From the NCBI GenBank assembly GCA_031459935.1, contig JAVKHN010000005.1:22440-86439 (forward strand): a stretch of DNA of 64,000 nucleotides. The letters run 5' to 3'. The DNA is from Sysuimicrobium calidum (GTDB lineage: Bacteria; Sysuimicrobiota; Sysuimicrobiia; Sysuimicrobiales; Sysuimicrobiaceae). The position numbers were made by a program, and so were the translations under genes. The notes below the pieces were generated by a model. It searched no databases and was not told the DNA's origin. It saw only the letters and a program-made list of their open reading frames with translations. This document shows positions 52,234 to 61,055 of the stretch, piece by piece; the stretch's first letter is position 1; each line of letters starts with the position of its first letter.

Positions 52234-53709
52234 ATGGAACGGTCGAGCAAGCGGCGCGCTGGCCTCCGGGTCACGGCGCTGATGGCTGCGCTTCTGCTGG
52301 TGACGCCCGGGTGGGCCGCCCCCGAAGAGCCTCCAGCCCGGCTCAGGCTCCCCGCCTCGCCTGCACGCCGCTTGCCCCTCGTGGTCCAGCCCGGCTACAC
52401 CCTCTTTCTCCTCTTCCCGCGGCCCGTGGAGTACATCGCGGTGGGGAATCAGCGGGTGGTACGGGCGTGGGTGCGGGCCCGGGAAGGGACCGTGGCTCTG
52501 TACGCGATGGGTCGGGCTGGCGCCACGAACCTGCACGTCCGGGTGGGCGGGCAGCTCTGGGTGTTCTGGGTGAGGGTGGGTCGCCGCCGCACCGCGGACG
52601 TGGTGGAGATCGCTCCACCCCGACCCCCCGCACCCCGGGCCTCCCCGCAGAAGGCCATCGGTGCCCCGGGCTCTCCCCGTCCGCGGGCTCAGAGGTCCCC
52701 TGCTCCTCCCCCGAGCCCCAGACCCACACCCCCTCAGCTCCCTGCGCCCGTGCCAGCCCCGCAGCCTCAACCTCCGATCTCCGCCTCTCCGGCCCCGGTC
52801 CCCACCGTTCCGGCACCGGTTGTGCAACCCTCTCCCCAGCCGGAGAGGCGGGAGGAGCCGCTCGCTCCGGGCCAGGGGCTGGGCCTGCCGGTGCGGCTGC
52901 GCCTACGGTATACGGGGACCAACTGGTCGGAGGCCTGGGTGCCCGCAGCGGTCTCGATTTTGCTGATCGGGCTTCCGGTGCTGCCGGCCACCTTGATCTA
53001 CGAGCACGAGGCGACGGTGGAACTCCTGGGGATGCGGGCAACCGGACGCCTGGCTATGCGGCAGAGATACGTGATGATGACAAAGCAGGGCGAGCCGGAG
53101 GGAGCCTTCGAGGCGCAGACCCCCGCGGGGAGGATCCTGCTGCGGGTGTGGGGGGAGGGGGAAAGGCTGCGGGTGGAGGTGGACCCCACGGCAGGTTCCG
53201 GAGCCTTCGAGGGTGTCTACGGCAGGGGGGAGGTCTACCGGACCGGACAGGAGGGGGGCGTTGGGGTGTACGAGGGCGTGGTGGCGTTCGGGTGGCAGAG
53301 TCGGTCACTGGCCGTCTCGAAGCTCCGCGCGGCCCTGGAGGGCTCGGATCCCGGACTGGCGGAGGCCGCGGCCCGGGCCATAGAGCAGGCAGCTGCCCTC
53401 CCCCTGGGCCGTCCTCCCTCTGACCCGGCGGGCAGGCCCGGGAGGGGTGAGGAAAGGGTGCATTGGAGGCCCGGGAACCGCGCGGGCACCGGGGAGGTGG
53501 AACTCGAGATGGCCCGGGCGGTCCGGGTGCGGGTGGTGGTGGCGGAGGGGGAGGGCTTCCGGGTGCTGTACGAGGCTGAGCACCGGGGCGCGACCTCGGT
53601 GCGGGTGCCCGTTTCTTGCTCGGGGCCGTGCGTGGTCCTCGTGTACGTGGACGGGAGGGTGATCGCCCAGATCCGGCCCTGGAGGGGTGGGGAGACCGGA
53701 GGGCAGTGA
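52234..53709 (+). CDS. Secreted protein with pilus-formation N-terminal domain (CpaC-N-like, no secretin)
   Basis: The 491-residue product has a signal peptide (residues 9 to 29) and, at residues 47 to 105, the pattern of the N-terminal domain of CpaC/RcpA-type secretins (PF13629): LVVQPGYTLFLLFPRPVEYIAVGN, then VRAWV and AGATNLHV. No secretin domain follows; instead a long Pro/Ala-rich linker (115 to 215) leads to an unrecognised domain. The protein may bind peptidoglycan or Flp-pilus parts. The next gene encodes a CpaB-like protein, which supports a pilus role. Confidence 0.72.
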   Translation: MERSSKRRAGLRVTALMAALLLVTPGWAAPEEPPARLRLPASPARRLPLVVQPGYTLFLLFPRPVEYIAVGNQRVVRAWVRAREGTVALYAMGRAGATNLHVRVGGQLWVFWVRVGRRRTADVVEIAPPRPPAPRASPQKAIGAPGSPRPRAQRSPAPPPSPRPTPPQLPAPVPAPQPQPPISASPAPVPTVPAPVVQPSPQPERREEPLAPGQGLGLPVRLRLRYTGTNWSEAWVPAAVSILLIGLPVLPATLIYEHEATVELLGMRATGRLAMRQRYVMMTKQGEPEGAFEAQTPAGRILLRVWGEGERLRVEVDPTAGSGAFEGVYGRGEVYRTGQEGGVGVYEGVVAFGWQSRSLAVSKLRAALEGSDPGLAEAAARAIEQAAALPLGRPPSDPAGRPGRGEERVHWRPGNRAGTGEVELEMARAVRVRVVVAEGEGFRVLYEAEHRGATSVRVPVSCSGPCVVLVYVDGRVIAQIRPWRGGETGGQ

Positions 53710-53711
53710 GG

Positions 53712-54755
53712 ATGGTTTCGGGCGGGGAAAAGCGGGGAAGCGGCGAAGGGGGGAGGCTGGTGCCCAAGCGGGCCGATGGCCTCGGCCTGCTCCAGGACAA
53801 GGTGCTGGTGCCCGTGGGGATCGCCCTCTCGGGCCTCGTGCTGGCCCTATCAGTGGCCGGGGTGTGGATGCTGGCCTCGCCGGCTCACGAGCCGCCCGCC
53901 CAGACGCAGGTGCTCGTGGCAACGTCGGCGATCTCCACGGGGGACGCCATCCTCCCCCAGGCCGTGCGGCAGGAGAGCCTGCCGCGCGACCGGGTACCCC
54001 CGGACGCGGTCTCGGGATTCGAGGAGGTTGCGGGCATGGTGGCGAGACGGCCCATCGCGCCCGGCGAGGTCCTCACCAAAGACGCCCTGCAGCGGCCCGC
54101 GGTGGTGGACGTGGCGGGCTCCGTGGAGGAGGGGATGCGGGCGGTCACCGTGGTGGTGCCCCAGAGGGACGCGGTGATGGGGCGGCTCCTCCCCGGTGAT
54201 CGGGTGGACGTGCTCGGCACCTTCACGCGACCGTTCCCCGTCACCCGGGTCCTCGTCCGGGGGGCCAGGGTCATCCGGGTGGATCGGGTCAAGGGCGAGG
54301 AGCCGGGTGCGCAGGGGAACGGATCTGTGGCGGTGACCCTGGAGGTGCCCGTTCCCTCGGTCCCCCGGATCGTGCTGGCCCAGCACTCCGGGAGGGTCAC
54401 CCTCGTGGCCCGGTCCTCACGCGATCCGCAGGTCGAGACAAAAGAAGGAGGACCCATGGCGGGCCTCCCAGACCTCCTCCGGGAGCCGCGGCAGGTCCCT
54501 CAGCCCGCTCCGAGGTCGTCTTCTGCCCCGAGCCCAGCCACCTTGGTACCCCTCCAGCCTCCCCCTCCCCTCCCACCAGCCGTGACACCCCCGCCCCGCA
54601 GGATCATGTCCCCTCCCTCGGCCGGATCCAGGCCACGTCCACCCCGCGCCAAAGAGCCGGACCCGGCTCCCCGCGGGGGCGAGCCCCAGTTCATCGAGGG
54701 AAGCGCTTTCAAGGATGGGGACTTTGCGGCTCGCAGCTCTGCTGGGAGAAAATAG
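53712..54755 (+). CDS. Flp pilus assembly protein CpaB-like (SAF domain)
   Basis: The 347-residue product has one membrane segment (residues 36 to 55), a SAF domain (about 68 to 130, VLVATSAISTGDAILPQAVRQESLP and PGEVLTKDAL), and the RcpC/CpaB domain (about 140 to 240, MRAVTVVVPQRDAVMGRLLPGDRVDVLG). The tail after residue 250 is Pro-rich. CpaB works in Tad/Flp pilus assembly. The last 47 bases overlap the end of the GGDEF gene on the other strand. Confidence 0.82.
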   Translation: MVSGGEKRGSGEGGRLVPKRADGLGLLQDKVLVPVGIALSGLVLALSVAGVWMLASPAHEPPAQTQVLVATSAISTGDAILPQAVRQESLPRDRVPPDAVSGFEEVAGMVARRPIAPGEVLTKDALQRPAVVDVAGSVEEGMRAVTVVVPQRDAVMGRLLPGDRVDVLGTFTRPFPVTRVLVRGARVIRVDRVKGEEPGAQGNGSVAVTLEVPVPSVPRIVLAQHSGRVTLVARSSRDPQVETKEGGPMAGLPDLLREPRQVPQPAPRSSSAPSPATLVPLQPPPPLPPAVTPPPRRIMSPPSAGSRPRPPRAKEPDPAPRGGEPQFIEGSAFKDGDFAARSSAGRK

Positions 54756-56649
54756 GCTCCTCCCGCGCGCACACCGCAACCCCATCCCCGCCCCGGGCCT
54801 TCACTGCGTACATGGCGGCGTCCGCGGCGGTGAGAAGCCCGTCCGCAGTGGAGGCGTGGTCCGGGAAGAGGGCGACGCCGCAACTGCAGGTGATCCGCGT
54901 GGAGGCGTCGAGCTCCGCCTGCGCCCACTCCCGCACCGCCCGCACGACCCGCTCCGCCACGGCCCGGGCCCTCGTCTCGTCCGCGGGGTAGAGGAGGATC
55001 CCGAACTCGTCCCCGCCCAGCCGCCCCAGTAGATCCGTCTCCCGCAGGCGGCTGCGGATGTGGCGAACCACCGTCCGGAGCACCTCATCCCCGGTCTGGT
55101 GCCCGAACCGGTCGTTCACGTGCTTGAACCCGTCCAGGTCCAGGAACACCACGGCGCCCTTCTGAGCGGTGTCCCGGCTCAGGAAGATCCTGCGCTCCAG
55201 GGCCTCCTGGAAGCTCCGGCGGTTGAGGGCACCCGTAAGGGGATCGTGGCTCGCGAGGTAGATGACCTCCAGCTCGAACCGCTTCTGCTCTGTGATGTCC
55301 TCCACGCTCCCCTCGTAGCACACCGGGACCCCGGAGGCGTCGCGGATGGCGCGGGCGCTTTCCCGGATCCAGATCTCCGTCCCGTCGTAGCGGCGCCACC
55401 GCACCTCGAACCCAGACACCACCCCGTGCTCGTCCACGAGTTGCTGCCACCGCCTCCGGTCCGCGGGATCCGCGTAGAGCTGGGCGGCGTTCGTTCGCAG
55501 GAGGGACTCCCGATCCGGGTAGCGAAGGAGGTGTACCAGCGCCTCGTTGGCGTCCAGGATCTGTCCCGTGGGCGTGGACCGGTACAGCCCCACCGGGACC
55601 CGCTCGAAGAGCAGACGGTAGCGGAGGTGCTCCTGGACGCGGGCCACAGCACCCGCGGCGATGCGGCTCGTGAGCATGCAGAACCGCAGGTCAGAGTCCG
55701 GGAGGTCTTTGGGTCTGAGGTAGTGCGCGGCGAGGACCCCGATAGGCTGCTCCCCGGAGAGCATGGGGAGGAGCAGAACGGCCTGGACTCCGGACCGACG
55801 CAGCTCCACCGGGATCCGGTAAGGGGCGCCCTCCAGCCCCACAAAGAGCGGGGTACGGGTGTGCAGAACCCACGCCGGGCCGTTGGTGTCCGGGGGGCGC
55901 AGGGGAAGCCGGACGGGCTCCAGTCTTTCCCTGGCCCATCCCCACCCCGCCACCAGTTCGAGGTAGGTCTCCGAGGGGTCCACCACCAGGAGGGCGAGGC
56001 GATCGGCCTCGAGGCGCTCCCGCAGCACCTCGAACACCGCCCGGGCCACCTCCTCGAGGGTGTTCGCGTCCACGAGCGTCTGAGCTAGGCGGGAGATCCG
56101 CTCCTCCTCCCGCTCCTGCATCCGTTTGATCCCGGCGAACAGCTGGGCCCGGTCCACCGCCACCCCGAGCTGCTCCCCGATCATCCGCAGCAGGTCCAGA
56201 CCGGCTTGGTCCAGGAGCTCCGGGCCTGCCTTCGCCAGGTTGAGGATGCCGAGGACGCGATCGCCGGTCCGGAGGGGCACTGAGACGTGCAGACGGAGCC
56301 CGTCTCCCCCCTCGGAGCCCTCTGGGAGACGGGCCAGCCGCTCGCACTCGAGGAGGTTTGCGGGCTCCACCAGCTGCCCCTCGAGGAGCATCCGCTGGCA
56401 CAGGCACGGGGACCAGCGTAGCGCGGCCCGATCCTCTGCCTCCAGCCCGGGCGGGAGGCCTGCGGCGGCCACGAGCCGAAACCCCTCCTCTGTCCGCAGG
56501 GAGATCCACCCCGCCGGTAGCCCCACGAGGTCCAGGATCAGGGGAAGGACGGAGTTCAGCATGGGCTGGAGCTCCGTGTGCCGATTCAGGTGCTCCGCCA
56601 CCGCGAGGAGGATCTGAAAGCGGCTGTAGGGATCAGACGGGTAATCCAC
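54709..56649 (-). CDS. GAF-GAF-PAS-GGDEF diguanylate cyclase
   Basis: The 646-residue product has two GAF domains (about residues 15 to 160 and 195 to 345), a PAS/PAC domain (about 355 to 475) and a C-terminal GGDEF domain with the active motif RLGGDEFGIL near residue 572. It makes c-di-GMP. GTG at 56649 is chosen because GGAGG lies six bases upstream and a sigma-54 promoter lies at 56684-56697; longer readings of the frame run through that promoter. The C-terminus ends antiparallel to the cpaB-like gene with a 47-base overlap. Confidence 0.88.
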   Translation of the reverse strand: MDYPSDPYSRFQILLAVAEHLNRHTELQPMLNSVLPLILDLVGLPAGWISLRTEEGFRLVAAAGLPPGLEAEDRAALRWSPCLCQRMLLEGQLVEPANLLECERLARLPEGSEGGDGLRLHVSVPLRTGDRVLGILNLAKAGPELLDQAGLDLLRMIGEQLGVAVDRAQLFAGIKRMQEREEERISRLAQTLVDANTLEEVARAVFEVLRERLEADRLALLVVDPSETYLELVAGWGWARERLEPVRLPLRPPDTNGPAWVLHTRTPLFVGLEGAPYRIPVELRRSGVQAVLLLPMLSGEQPIGVLAAHYLRPKDLPDSDLRFCMLTSRIAAGAVARVQEHLRYRLLFERVPVGLYRSTPTGQILDANEALVHLLRYPDRESLLRTNAAQLYADPADRRRWQQLVDEHGVVSGFEVRWRRYDGTEIWIRESARAIRDASGVPVCYEGSVEDITEQKRFELEVIYLASHDPLTGALNRRSFQEALERRIFLSRDTAQKGAVVFLDLDGFKHVNDRFGHQTGDEVLRTVVRHIRSRLRETDLLGRLGGDEFGILLYPADETRARAVAERVVRAVREWAQAELDASTRITCSCGVALFPDHASTADGLLTAADAAMYAVKARGGDGVAVCAREEPIFSQQSCEPQSPHP

Positions 56650-56683
56650 CCCCTGCCTCCGGCGCCGTTTTGGCCGTGGAACT

Positions 56684-56697
56684 GCAAGATTTCTGCC
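56684..56697 (-). promoter_or_regulatory. Sigma-54 promoter for the GGDEF gene
   Basis: On the minus strand CGGCAGAAATCTTGCA has GG (56697-56696) and GC (56685-56684) exactly 10 bases apart. The predicted start is about 56672, about 23 bases before the GTG. Confidence 0.68.
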
Positions 56698-56736
56698 GCA
56701 GTTTTCTGCCTGCTCCTGCGTAGACTTTATGGGTCC

Positions 56737-56750
56737 GGCACCGATCTTGC
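56737..56750 (+). promoter_or_regulatory. Sigma-54 promoter for the flagellar operon
   Basis: CCGGCACCGATCTTGCAA has GG (56737-56738) and GC (56749-56750) exactly 10 bases apart. The predicted start is about 56762, only a few bases before the flgB ATG at 56768. Confidence 0.75.
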
Positions 56751-56767
56751 AAGGCTTGGGGGCGGCT

Positions 56768-57109
56768 ATGGGGTTGGATCCCGCGGGCCGGTACCTGCTG
56801 GCCTCCCTGCGGACTCTGGGCCGCAGGCAGGCGATCCTCGCTTCGAACCTGGCCAACGCCCATACTCCGGGGTACGTGCGGGGGGAGGTGGACTTTCAAG
56901 CCACCCTCCGGGCCCTGTGGGAGGAGTTGCCCGCGGACGGCGTGCCGTCGGAGGGCGTGGCCTTTGTCCGACACGATGGGACGGAGGTGGATCCGGAGCT
57001 CGAGGCCGTGGAGATCGCGCGCACGGGCCTCCAGATGATGGCCCTCACCACCCTGCTTTCGGCGAAGCTGGAGATGCTGCGGTCGGCCATCCTGGAGGGC
57101 CGGCGCTAA
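56768..57109 (+). CDS. flgB: Flagellar basal-body rod protein FlgB
   Basis: The 113-residue rod protein has the conserved FlgB pattern ILASNLANAHTPGYVRGEVDFQ (within residues 25 to 46) and a hydrophobic C-terminal helix LEAVEIARTGLQMMALTTLLS. The ATG at 56768 is used because the in-frame ATG at 56729 lies upstream of the sigma-54 promoter. It heads the operon, with flgC 16 bases later. Confidence 0.93.
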   Translation: MGLDPAGRYLLASLRTLGRRQAILASNLANAHTPGYVRGEVDFQATLRALWEELPADGVPSEGVAFVRHDGTEVDPELEAVEIARTGLQMMALTTLLSAKLEMLRSAILEGRR

Positions 57110-57125
57110 GGCAAGGAGGTGTCGC

Positions 57126-57557
57126 ATGAGTCTGTTCCGCGCCCTGGAGGCCAGCGCGAGCGCCCTCACCGCGGAGCGGGTGCGGATGGAGGCGATCGCC
57201 GGCAACCTCGCCAACGCGAACACCACCCGCGGCCCCGGTGGGCCGTACCGGCGGAAGGTGGTGCTCTTCGCGCCCCTCGTGAGCCGATTCCTGGCCTCCC
57301 TGGGTCCCGTGGCCGGGGGGGAAGCTCAGGGCGTGGTGGTGGCGGGGATCGTGGAGGATCCTACCCCACCCCGCCGGGTGTACGATCCCGGGCATCCCGA
57401 TGCGGACGCGGAGGGGTTCGTGACCCTGCCCAACGTGAACCCCGCGGTGGAGATGGTGGACCTCATCGCCTCCGCCAGAGCCTACGAGGCCAACGTGATC
57501 GCGCTCAACACCACCAAACAGGTCATTCTGAAGGCCCTGGAGATCGGCAGGAGGTAG
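57126..57557 (+). CDS. flgC: Flagellar basal-body rod protein FlgC
   Basis: The 143-residue product has the family pattern: MEAIAGNLANANTTRG at residue 20, VYDPGHPDADAEGFV near residue 82 and LPNVNPAVEMVDLIASARAYEANV near residue 99. It forms the proximal rod with FlgB. AAGGAGGTG lies just before the ATG. Confidence 0.95.
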   Translation: MSLFRALEASASALTAERVRMEAIAGNLANANTTRGPGGPYRRKVVLFAPLVSRFLASLGPVAGGEAQGVVVAGIVEDPTPPRRVYDPGHPDADAEGFVTLPNVNPAVEMVDLIASARAYEANVIALNTTKQVILKALEIGRR

Positions 57558-57559
57558 GG

Positions 57560-57841
57560 ATGGATCTCCGCGGCGTCGGTCCCCTCACCCCCGTTTCCGT
57601 CTCCCCGCTCCGGGAGACCCTCTCTGCGTTCGCGGAGGCTTTGGAACGAGCGGTGCGCAGCGCGGACGAGCTGCAGCGCCGCGCGGATGCCGCGGCCACG
57701 GCCCTCGCGGACGGCCGCACGGACGACGTGCACGCGGTGATGGTGGCTATGGAGGAGGCGAATCTGGCGCTTCAGCTCGCCATCCAGGTGCGCAACCGCC
57801 TGCTGGAGGCCTATCAGGAGTTGATCCGGATGCAGGTGTGA
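57560..57841 (+). CDS. fliE: Flagellar hook-basal body protein FliE
   Basis: The 93-residue product is a short FliE, the adaptor between the MS ring and rod. It has the C-terminal signature DVHAVMVAMEEANLALQLAIQVRNRLLEAYQEL. ATG at 57560 follows GGAGG and lies two bases after the flgC stop. Confidence 0.92.
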   Translation: MDLRGVGPLTPVSVSPLRETLSAFAEALERAVRSADELQRRADAAATALADGRTDDVHAVMVAMEEANLALQLAIQVRNRLLEAYQELIRMQV

Positions 57842-57857
57842 GGGAGGCGCGCGCCGG

Positions 57858-59375
57858 ATGGAGGTGTTGCGGCGGTTGTGGTCCGTCGAGCTCCAAAGCC
57901 GCCGGGGGATTCTGGTGGCGGTGGGCCTCGGGGTGGTGGTCCTCTTGAGCACCTGGAGTTTTCTGCGCCGGCCGGAGTACGTGCCGCTGTACGGCCGACT
58001 GGAGGTGGAGGAAGCCGCCCGGGTGGTGGAGGCCCTGCAGAAGATGGGGATCCCGTACCGGCTGTCGGGAGCGGGCACCACGGTGGAGGTCCCGCGGGAG
58101 CGCCTGTATGCCGCGCGGTTGCAGCTCGCGGCCCAGGGGCTGCCCCGTAGCGGGGGCGCGGGGTGGGAGCTGTTCGACCGGAACTCCTTCACCGCCACGG
58201 AGCTCGTGCAACGGGTGAACCTGCAGCGGGCTGTGGCCGGGGAACTCGTGCGCAGCATCGAGACCCTGGAGGCGGTGGAGGCTGCCCGGGTGCACCTCAC
58301 CCTTCCCGAGGACCGGCTGTTCCAGGAGGAGAGCGGACAGCCCAGCGCCTCCGTGGTTCTGCGGCTGCGCCCGGGTGCACAGCTCGGGGGACCGCAGGTG
58401 CGCGCCATCCGGCACCTGGTGGCGAGCGCGGTGGAGGGGCTCTCTCCCGATCGGGTGACGGTGGTGGATACGGAGGGACGCCTGCTCTCCGCGGGACAGG
58501 AGGATCCCGGGGGAGCCATCGCTGCCCAGCTGGACGAGCGGGCGCAGGTGGAGGCCACGCTCCAGGGACGCCTGCAGACCATGCTGGACCAGCTCCTCGG
58601 AGGGGGCCGTGCCATCGCTCGGGTGAGCGCGGAGGTAGACCTGAGCCGCCGGCAGGTGGAGCAGGAGAGCTTCAGCCCGGAGCAGCGGGCCCCGACCTCC
58701 GAGGTGTCCGTGGAGGAGTCCTACACGGGCCGGGGGGGGCTGCCGTCCGGCGGTCCTGCCACGAGCTCGGTCCCCTCGTACGCCACGAACCCCGCGGCGC
58801 AGGGAGGCGCGGAGTACCGGAGGCGGGAGTCCCGCGCCACCTACCAGGTGACCCGGCGCGTGGAGCGGGCGGTGAGCACGGGCGGGATCCGCCGGCTCTC
58901 GGTCGCGGTGCTCGTGGACAGCCGCGTCCCCCTGGAGGCGGTGCGGGCCCTGGAGCCCTCCATCGCGGCCGCGGTGGGCCTGGACCGGCGCCGGGGGGAC
59001 GTGCTCGTGGTGCAGGCGGTGGAGTTTCCAGCGGCCCGAGCTCCGGAGGAGCCCCAGGCTCCCACCCCACAGGCCGTAGTACGCAGGAAGCTCTCCCTGA
59101 CCCTCCTGCTGGCCGCTGCGGGCGGAGCCCTCCTCCTGCTCCTCTCGCTGATCCTGCTGCTCCTGCGGCGCAGACGGTGGTCGGTCACCGTGGAGACGGT
59201 GCAGCAACCCCTTCCGCCGGCTCTGCCCGAGCCCCAAGAGGAGGAGCAGGTGCTCCAGGTGCTGCGGGAGCGGCAGGACGGGGAGAGCGCCGCTCGGCGG
59301 GAGCTGCAGCGGCTGGCACAGGAGCGGCCCGCGGAGGTGGCCGCGGTGATCAAGAGCTGGCTCGCGGAGAAGTAA
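57858..59375 (+). CDS. fliF: Flagellar M-ring protein FliF
   Basis: The 505-residue MS-ring protein has an N-terminal membrane segment (residues 16 to 34), ring-building domains (RVHLTLPEDRLF and ASVVLRLRPG near residue 140 to 170), a Gly/Ser-rich loop near residue 275 to 320, a C-terminal membrane segment (about 412 to 435) and a cytoplasmic tail that binds FliG (VAAVIKSWLAEK). The length is slightly short for the family. Confidence 0.95.
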   Translation: MEVLRRLWSVELQSRRGILVAVGLGVVVLLSTWSFLRRPEYVPLYGRLEVEEAARVVEALQKMGIPYRLSGAGTTVEVPRERLYAARLQLAAQGLPRSGGAGWELFDRNSFTATELVQRVNLQRAVAGELVRSIETLEAVEAARVHLTLPEDRLFQEESGQPSASVVLRLRPGAQLGGPQVRAIRHLVASAVEGLSPDRVTVVDTEGRLLSAGQEDPGGAIAAQLDERAQVEATLQGRLQTMLDQLLGGGRAIARVSAEVDLSRRQVEQESFSPEQRAPTSEVSVEESYTGRGGLPSGGPATSSVPSYATNPAAQGGAEYRRRESRATYQVTRRVERAVSTGGIRRLSVAVLVDSRVPLEAVRALEPSIAAAVGLDRRRGDVLVVQAVEFPAARAPEEPQAPTPQAVVRRKLSLTLLLAAAGGALLLLLSLILLLLRRRRWSVTVETVQQPLPPALPEPQEEEQVLQVLRERQDGESAARRELQRLAQERPAEVAAVIKSWLAEK

Positions 59376-59378
59376 CCC

Positions 59379-60389
59379 ATGCCCGCCCGGAATGCCCTCT
59401 CCGGACGCCAGAAGGCGGCTATGCTCCTCGTGTCCCTGGGGCCGGAGGCGGCCGCGAACGTGCTGCGGCACCTGGGCGACGAGGAGATCGAGGCCCTCAC
59501 CTTCGAGATCGCAAGCCTCCACCAGGTCACCCCGGAGGAGCGGGAGGAGGTGGTCCAGGAGTGCTATCAACTGGCCCTCGCCCGGGAGTACGTCTCCCTG
59601 GGCGGGCTGCAGTACGCCCGGGAGCTGCTGGAGCGTTCTCTCGGACCGCAGCGCGCCGCGGAGATCCTGGAGCGCCTCACCTCCTCCCTGCAGATCACGC
59701 CCTTCGACGCCTTCCGCCGTATGGACCCCGCACAGCTCAGCAGCCTCCTGCAGCAGGAGCACCCGCAGACCATCGCGCTCGTCGTGGCCTACCTCAAGCC
59801 CGCGCAGGCGGCCGCGGTCCTCGCCTCCCTGCCCCGGGAGCTGCAGGTAGAGGTGGCGCAACGGGTGGCGGTGATGGACCGAACCACCCCGGAGACCATC
59901 CGGGAGGTGGAGATGGCCCTGGAAAGCAAGCTGGTAAATCTGCCAACCCAGGAGTTCACCACGGTCGGGGGGGTCCAGGCCCTTGTCTCCATCATCAACC
60001 AGTCCGACCGCGCCACGGAGCGCGCCATCCTGGAGGCTCTGGAGGAGCGAGATCCGGAGCTCGCGGTCCAGGTGAAGAAGCTCATGTTCGTGTTCGAGGA
60101 CCTCCTCAACCTCGACGACCGCTCCATCCAGATCGTCCTGCGCAACGTGGACGGCAAGGATCTGGCTCTGGCGCTCAAGGGTGCCAGCGAGGAGCTGCGG
60201 GAGAAGATCTTCCGCAACATGAGCCAGCGGGCCGCGGAGGCCCTGCGGGAGGATCTGCAGCTCATGGGCCCCGTGCGCCGGCGGGACGTGGAGGAGGCCC
60301 AGGGCCGCATCGTCACCGTGGTCCGGCAGCTGGAGGAGAGTGGGCAGATCGTGCTGGTGCGGGGCGGGCAGGAGGAAGTCCTCATCTAG
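59379..60389 (+). CDS. fliG: Flagellar motor switch protein FliG
   Basis: The 336-residue product has the three FliG domains: ARNALSGRQKAAMLLVSLG at the start, LQQEHPQTIALVVAYLKPAQAA near residue 130 (EHPQ motif), and the torque helix FVFEDLLNLDDRSIQIVLRNVD near residue 240. It transmits torque and sets the direction of rotation. The start lies three bases after the fliF stop. Confidence 0.96.
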   Translation: MPARNALSGRQKAAMLLVSLGPEAAANVLRHLGDEEIEALTFEIASLHQVTPEEREEVVQECYQLALAREYVSLGGLQYARELLERSLGPQRAAEILERLTSSLQITPFDAFRRMDPAQLSSLLQQEHPQTIALVVAYLKPAQAAAVLASLPRELQVEVAQRVAVMDRTTPETIREVEMALESKLVNLPTQEFTTVGGVQALVSIINQSDRATERAILEALEERDPELAVQVKKLMFVFEDLLNLDDRSIQIVLRNVDGKDLALALKGASEELREKIFRNMSQRAAEALREDLQLMGPVRRRDVEEAQGRIVTVVRQLEESGQIVLVRGGQEEVLI

Positions 60390-60398
60390 GAGGAGGCG

Positions 60399-61055
60399 TT
60401 GCGGGAGACGGTGCGCGCGGTGATCAAGCAGGCACCCCGAGAGGAGGCCCTGGTGCGCATCACCACAGCCATCGGCCGCCCGGAGTCGAGGGCGGAGGAG
60501 GCGGATGCGCGGGCCGCGGAGGTCCTGCGCAGCGCCTACGAGGCGGCCCGCCGGATTCGGGAGGAGGCCCGGGTGGAGGTGGCGCGGGCCGTGGTGCAGG
60601 CCCGGGAAGAGGTCCGCGCGGAGGGGGAGGCTGCCTGGCAGGAGCGGCTCAGGCGGCTGGACCGAGTGGTGGACGAGCTGGCCGCTCAGGGGCCCGCGGC
60701 CCTGGCCACCTTCGCGGCGCCCGCGGTGGTGCGGTTGAGCCTGGAGGTGGCCCGGCGCGTGGTGCGCCGGGCGGTGGAGCTGGACCCGGAGATCCTTCTG
60801 GAGTGGGTCCAGGAAGCCGCCCACCGTCTCCATGGGTTCGTGGAGCTCGTGGTGCGGATAAACCCCCGGGATCTGGAGCTGTTGGGCGACCGCGCCAAAG
60901 GCCTGGAACGGCCCGGGCTGCGGGTGGTGTGGGTGCCGGATCCGCAGGTGGAGGGGGGATGCATGGTGGAATCCGGCGCGGGGACCGTGGACGCAAGCCT
61001 CCCAACCCAGCTTGGCGTCCTGCGGGAGCGGCTGGAGGAGGTGCTCGGTGGGTAG
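60399..61055 (+). CDS. fliH: Flagellar assembly protein FliH
   Basis: The 218-residue product is a FliH-type regulator of the export ATPase FliI. It has a long Arg/Glu/Ala-rich coiled-coil part (about residues 30 to 90) and a C-terminal domain with VVRLSLEVARRVVRRAVELDP near residue 108. TTG at 60399 follows AGGAGGAGG; GTG at 60411 is a second choice. It overlaps fliI by eight bases. Confidence 0.85.
   Translation: MRETVRAVIKQAPREEALVRITTAIGRPESRAEEADARAAEVLRSAYEAARRIREEARVEVARAVVQAREEVRAEGEAAWQERLRRLDRVVDELAAQGPAALATFAAPAVVRLSLEVARRVVRRAVELDPEILLEWVQEAAHRLHGFVELVVRINPRDLELLGDRAKGLERPGLRVVWVPDPQVEGGCMVESGAGTVDASLPTQLGVLRERLEEVLGG

Noticed and set aside
52812..52825. A further GG-N10-GC match (CCGGCACCGGTTGTGCAA)
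   Set aside because: It lies in the Pro/Ala-rich coding part of the CpaC-N-like gene, has TGTGC rather than TTTGC or CTTGC, and no gene starts after it. Probably chance.
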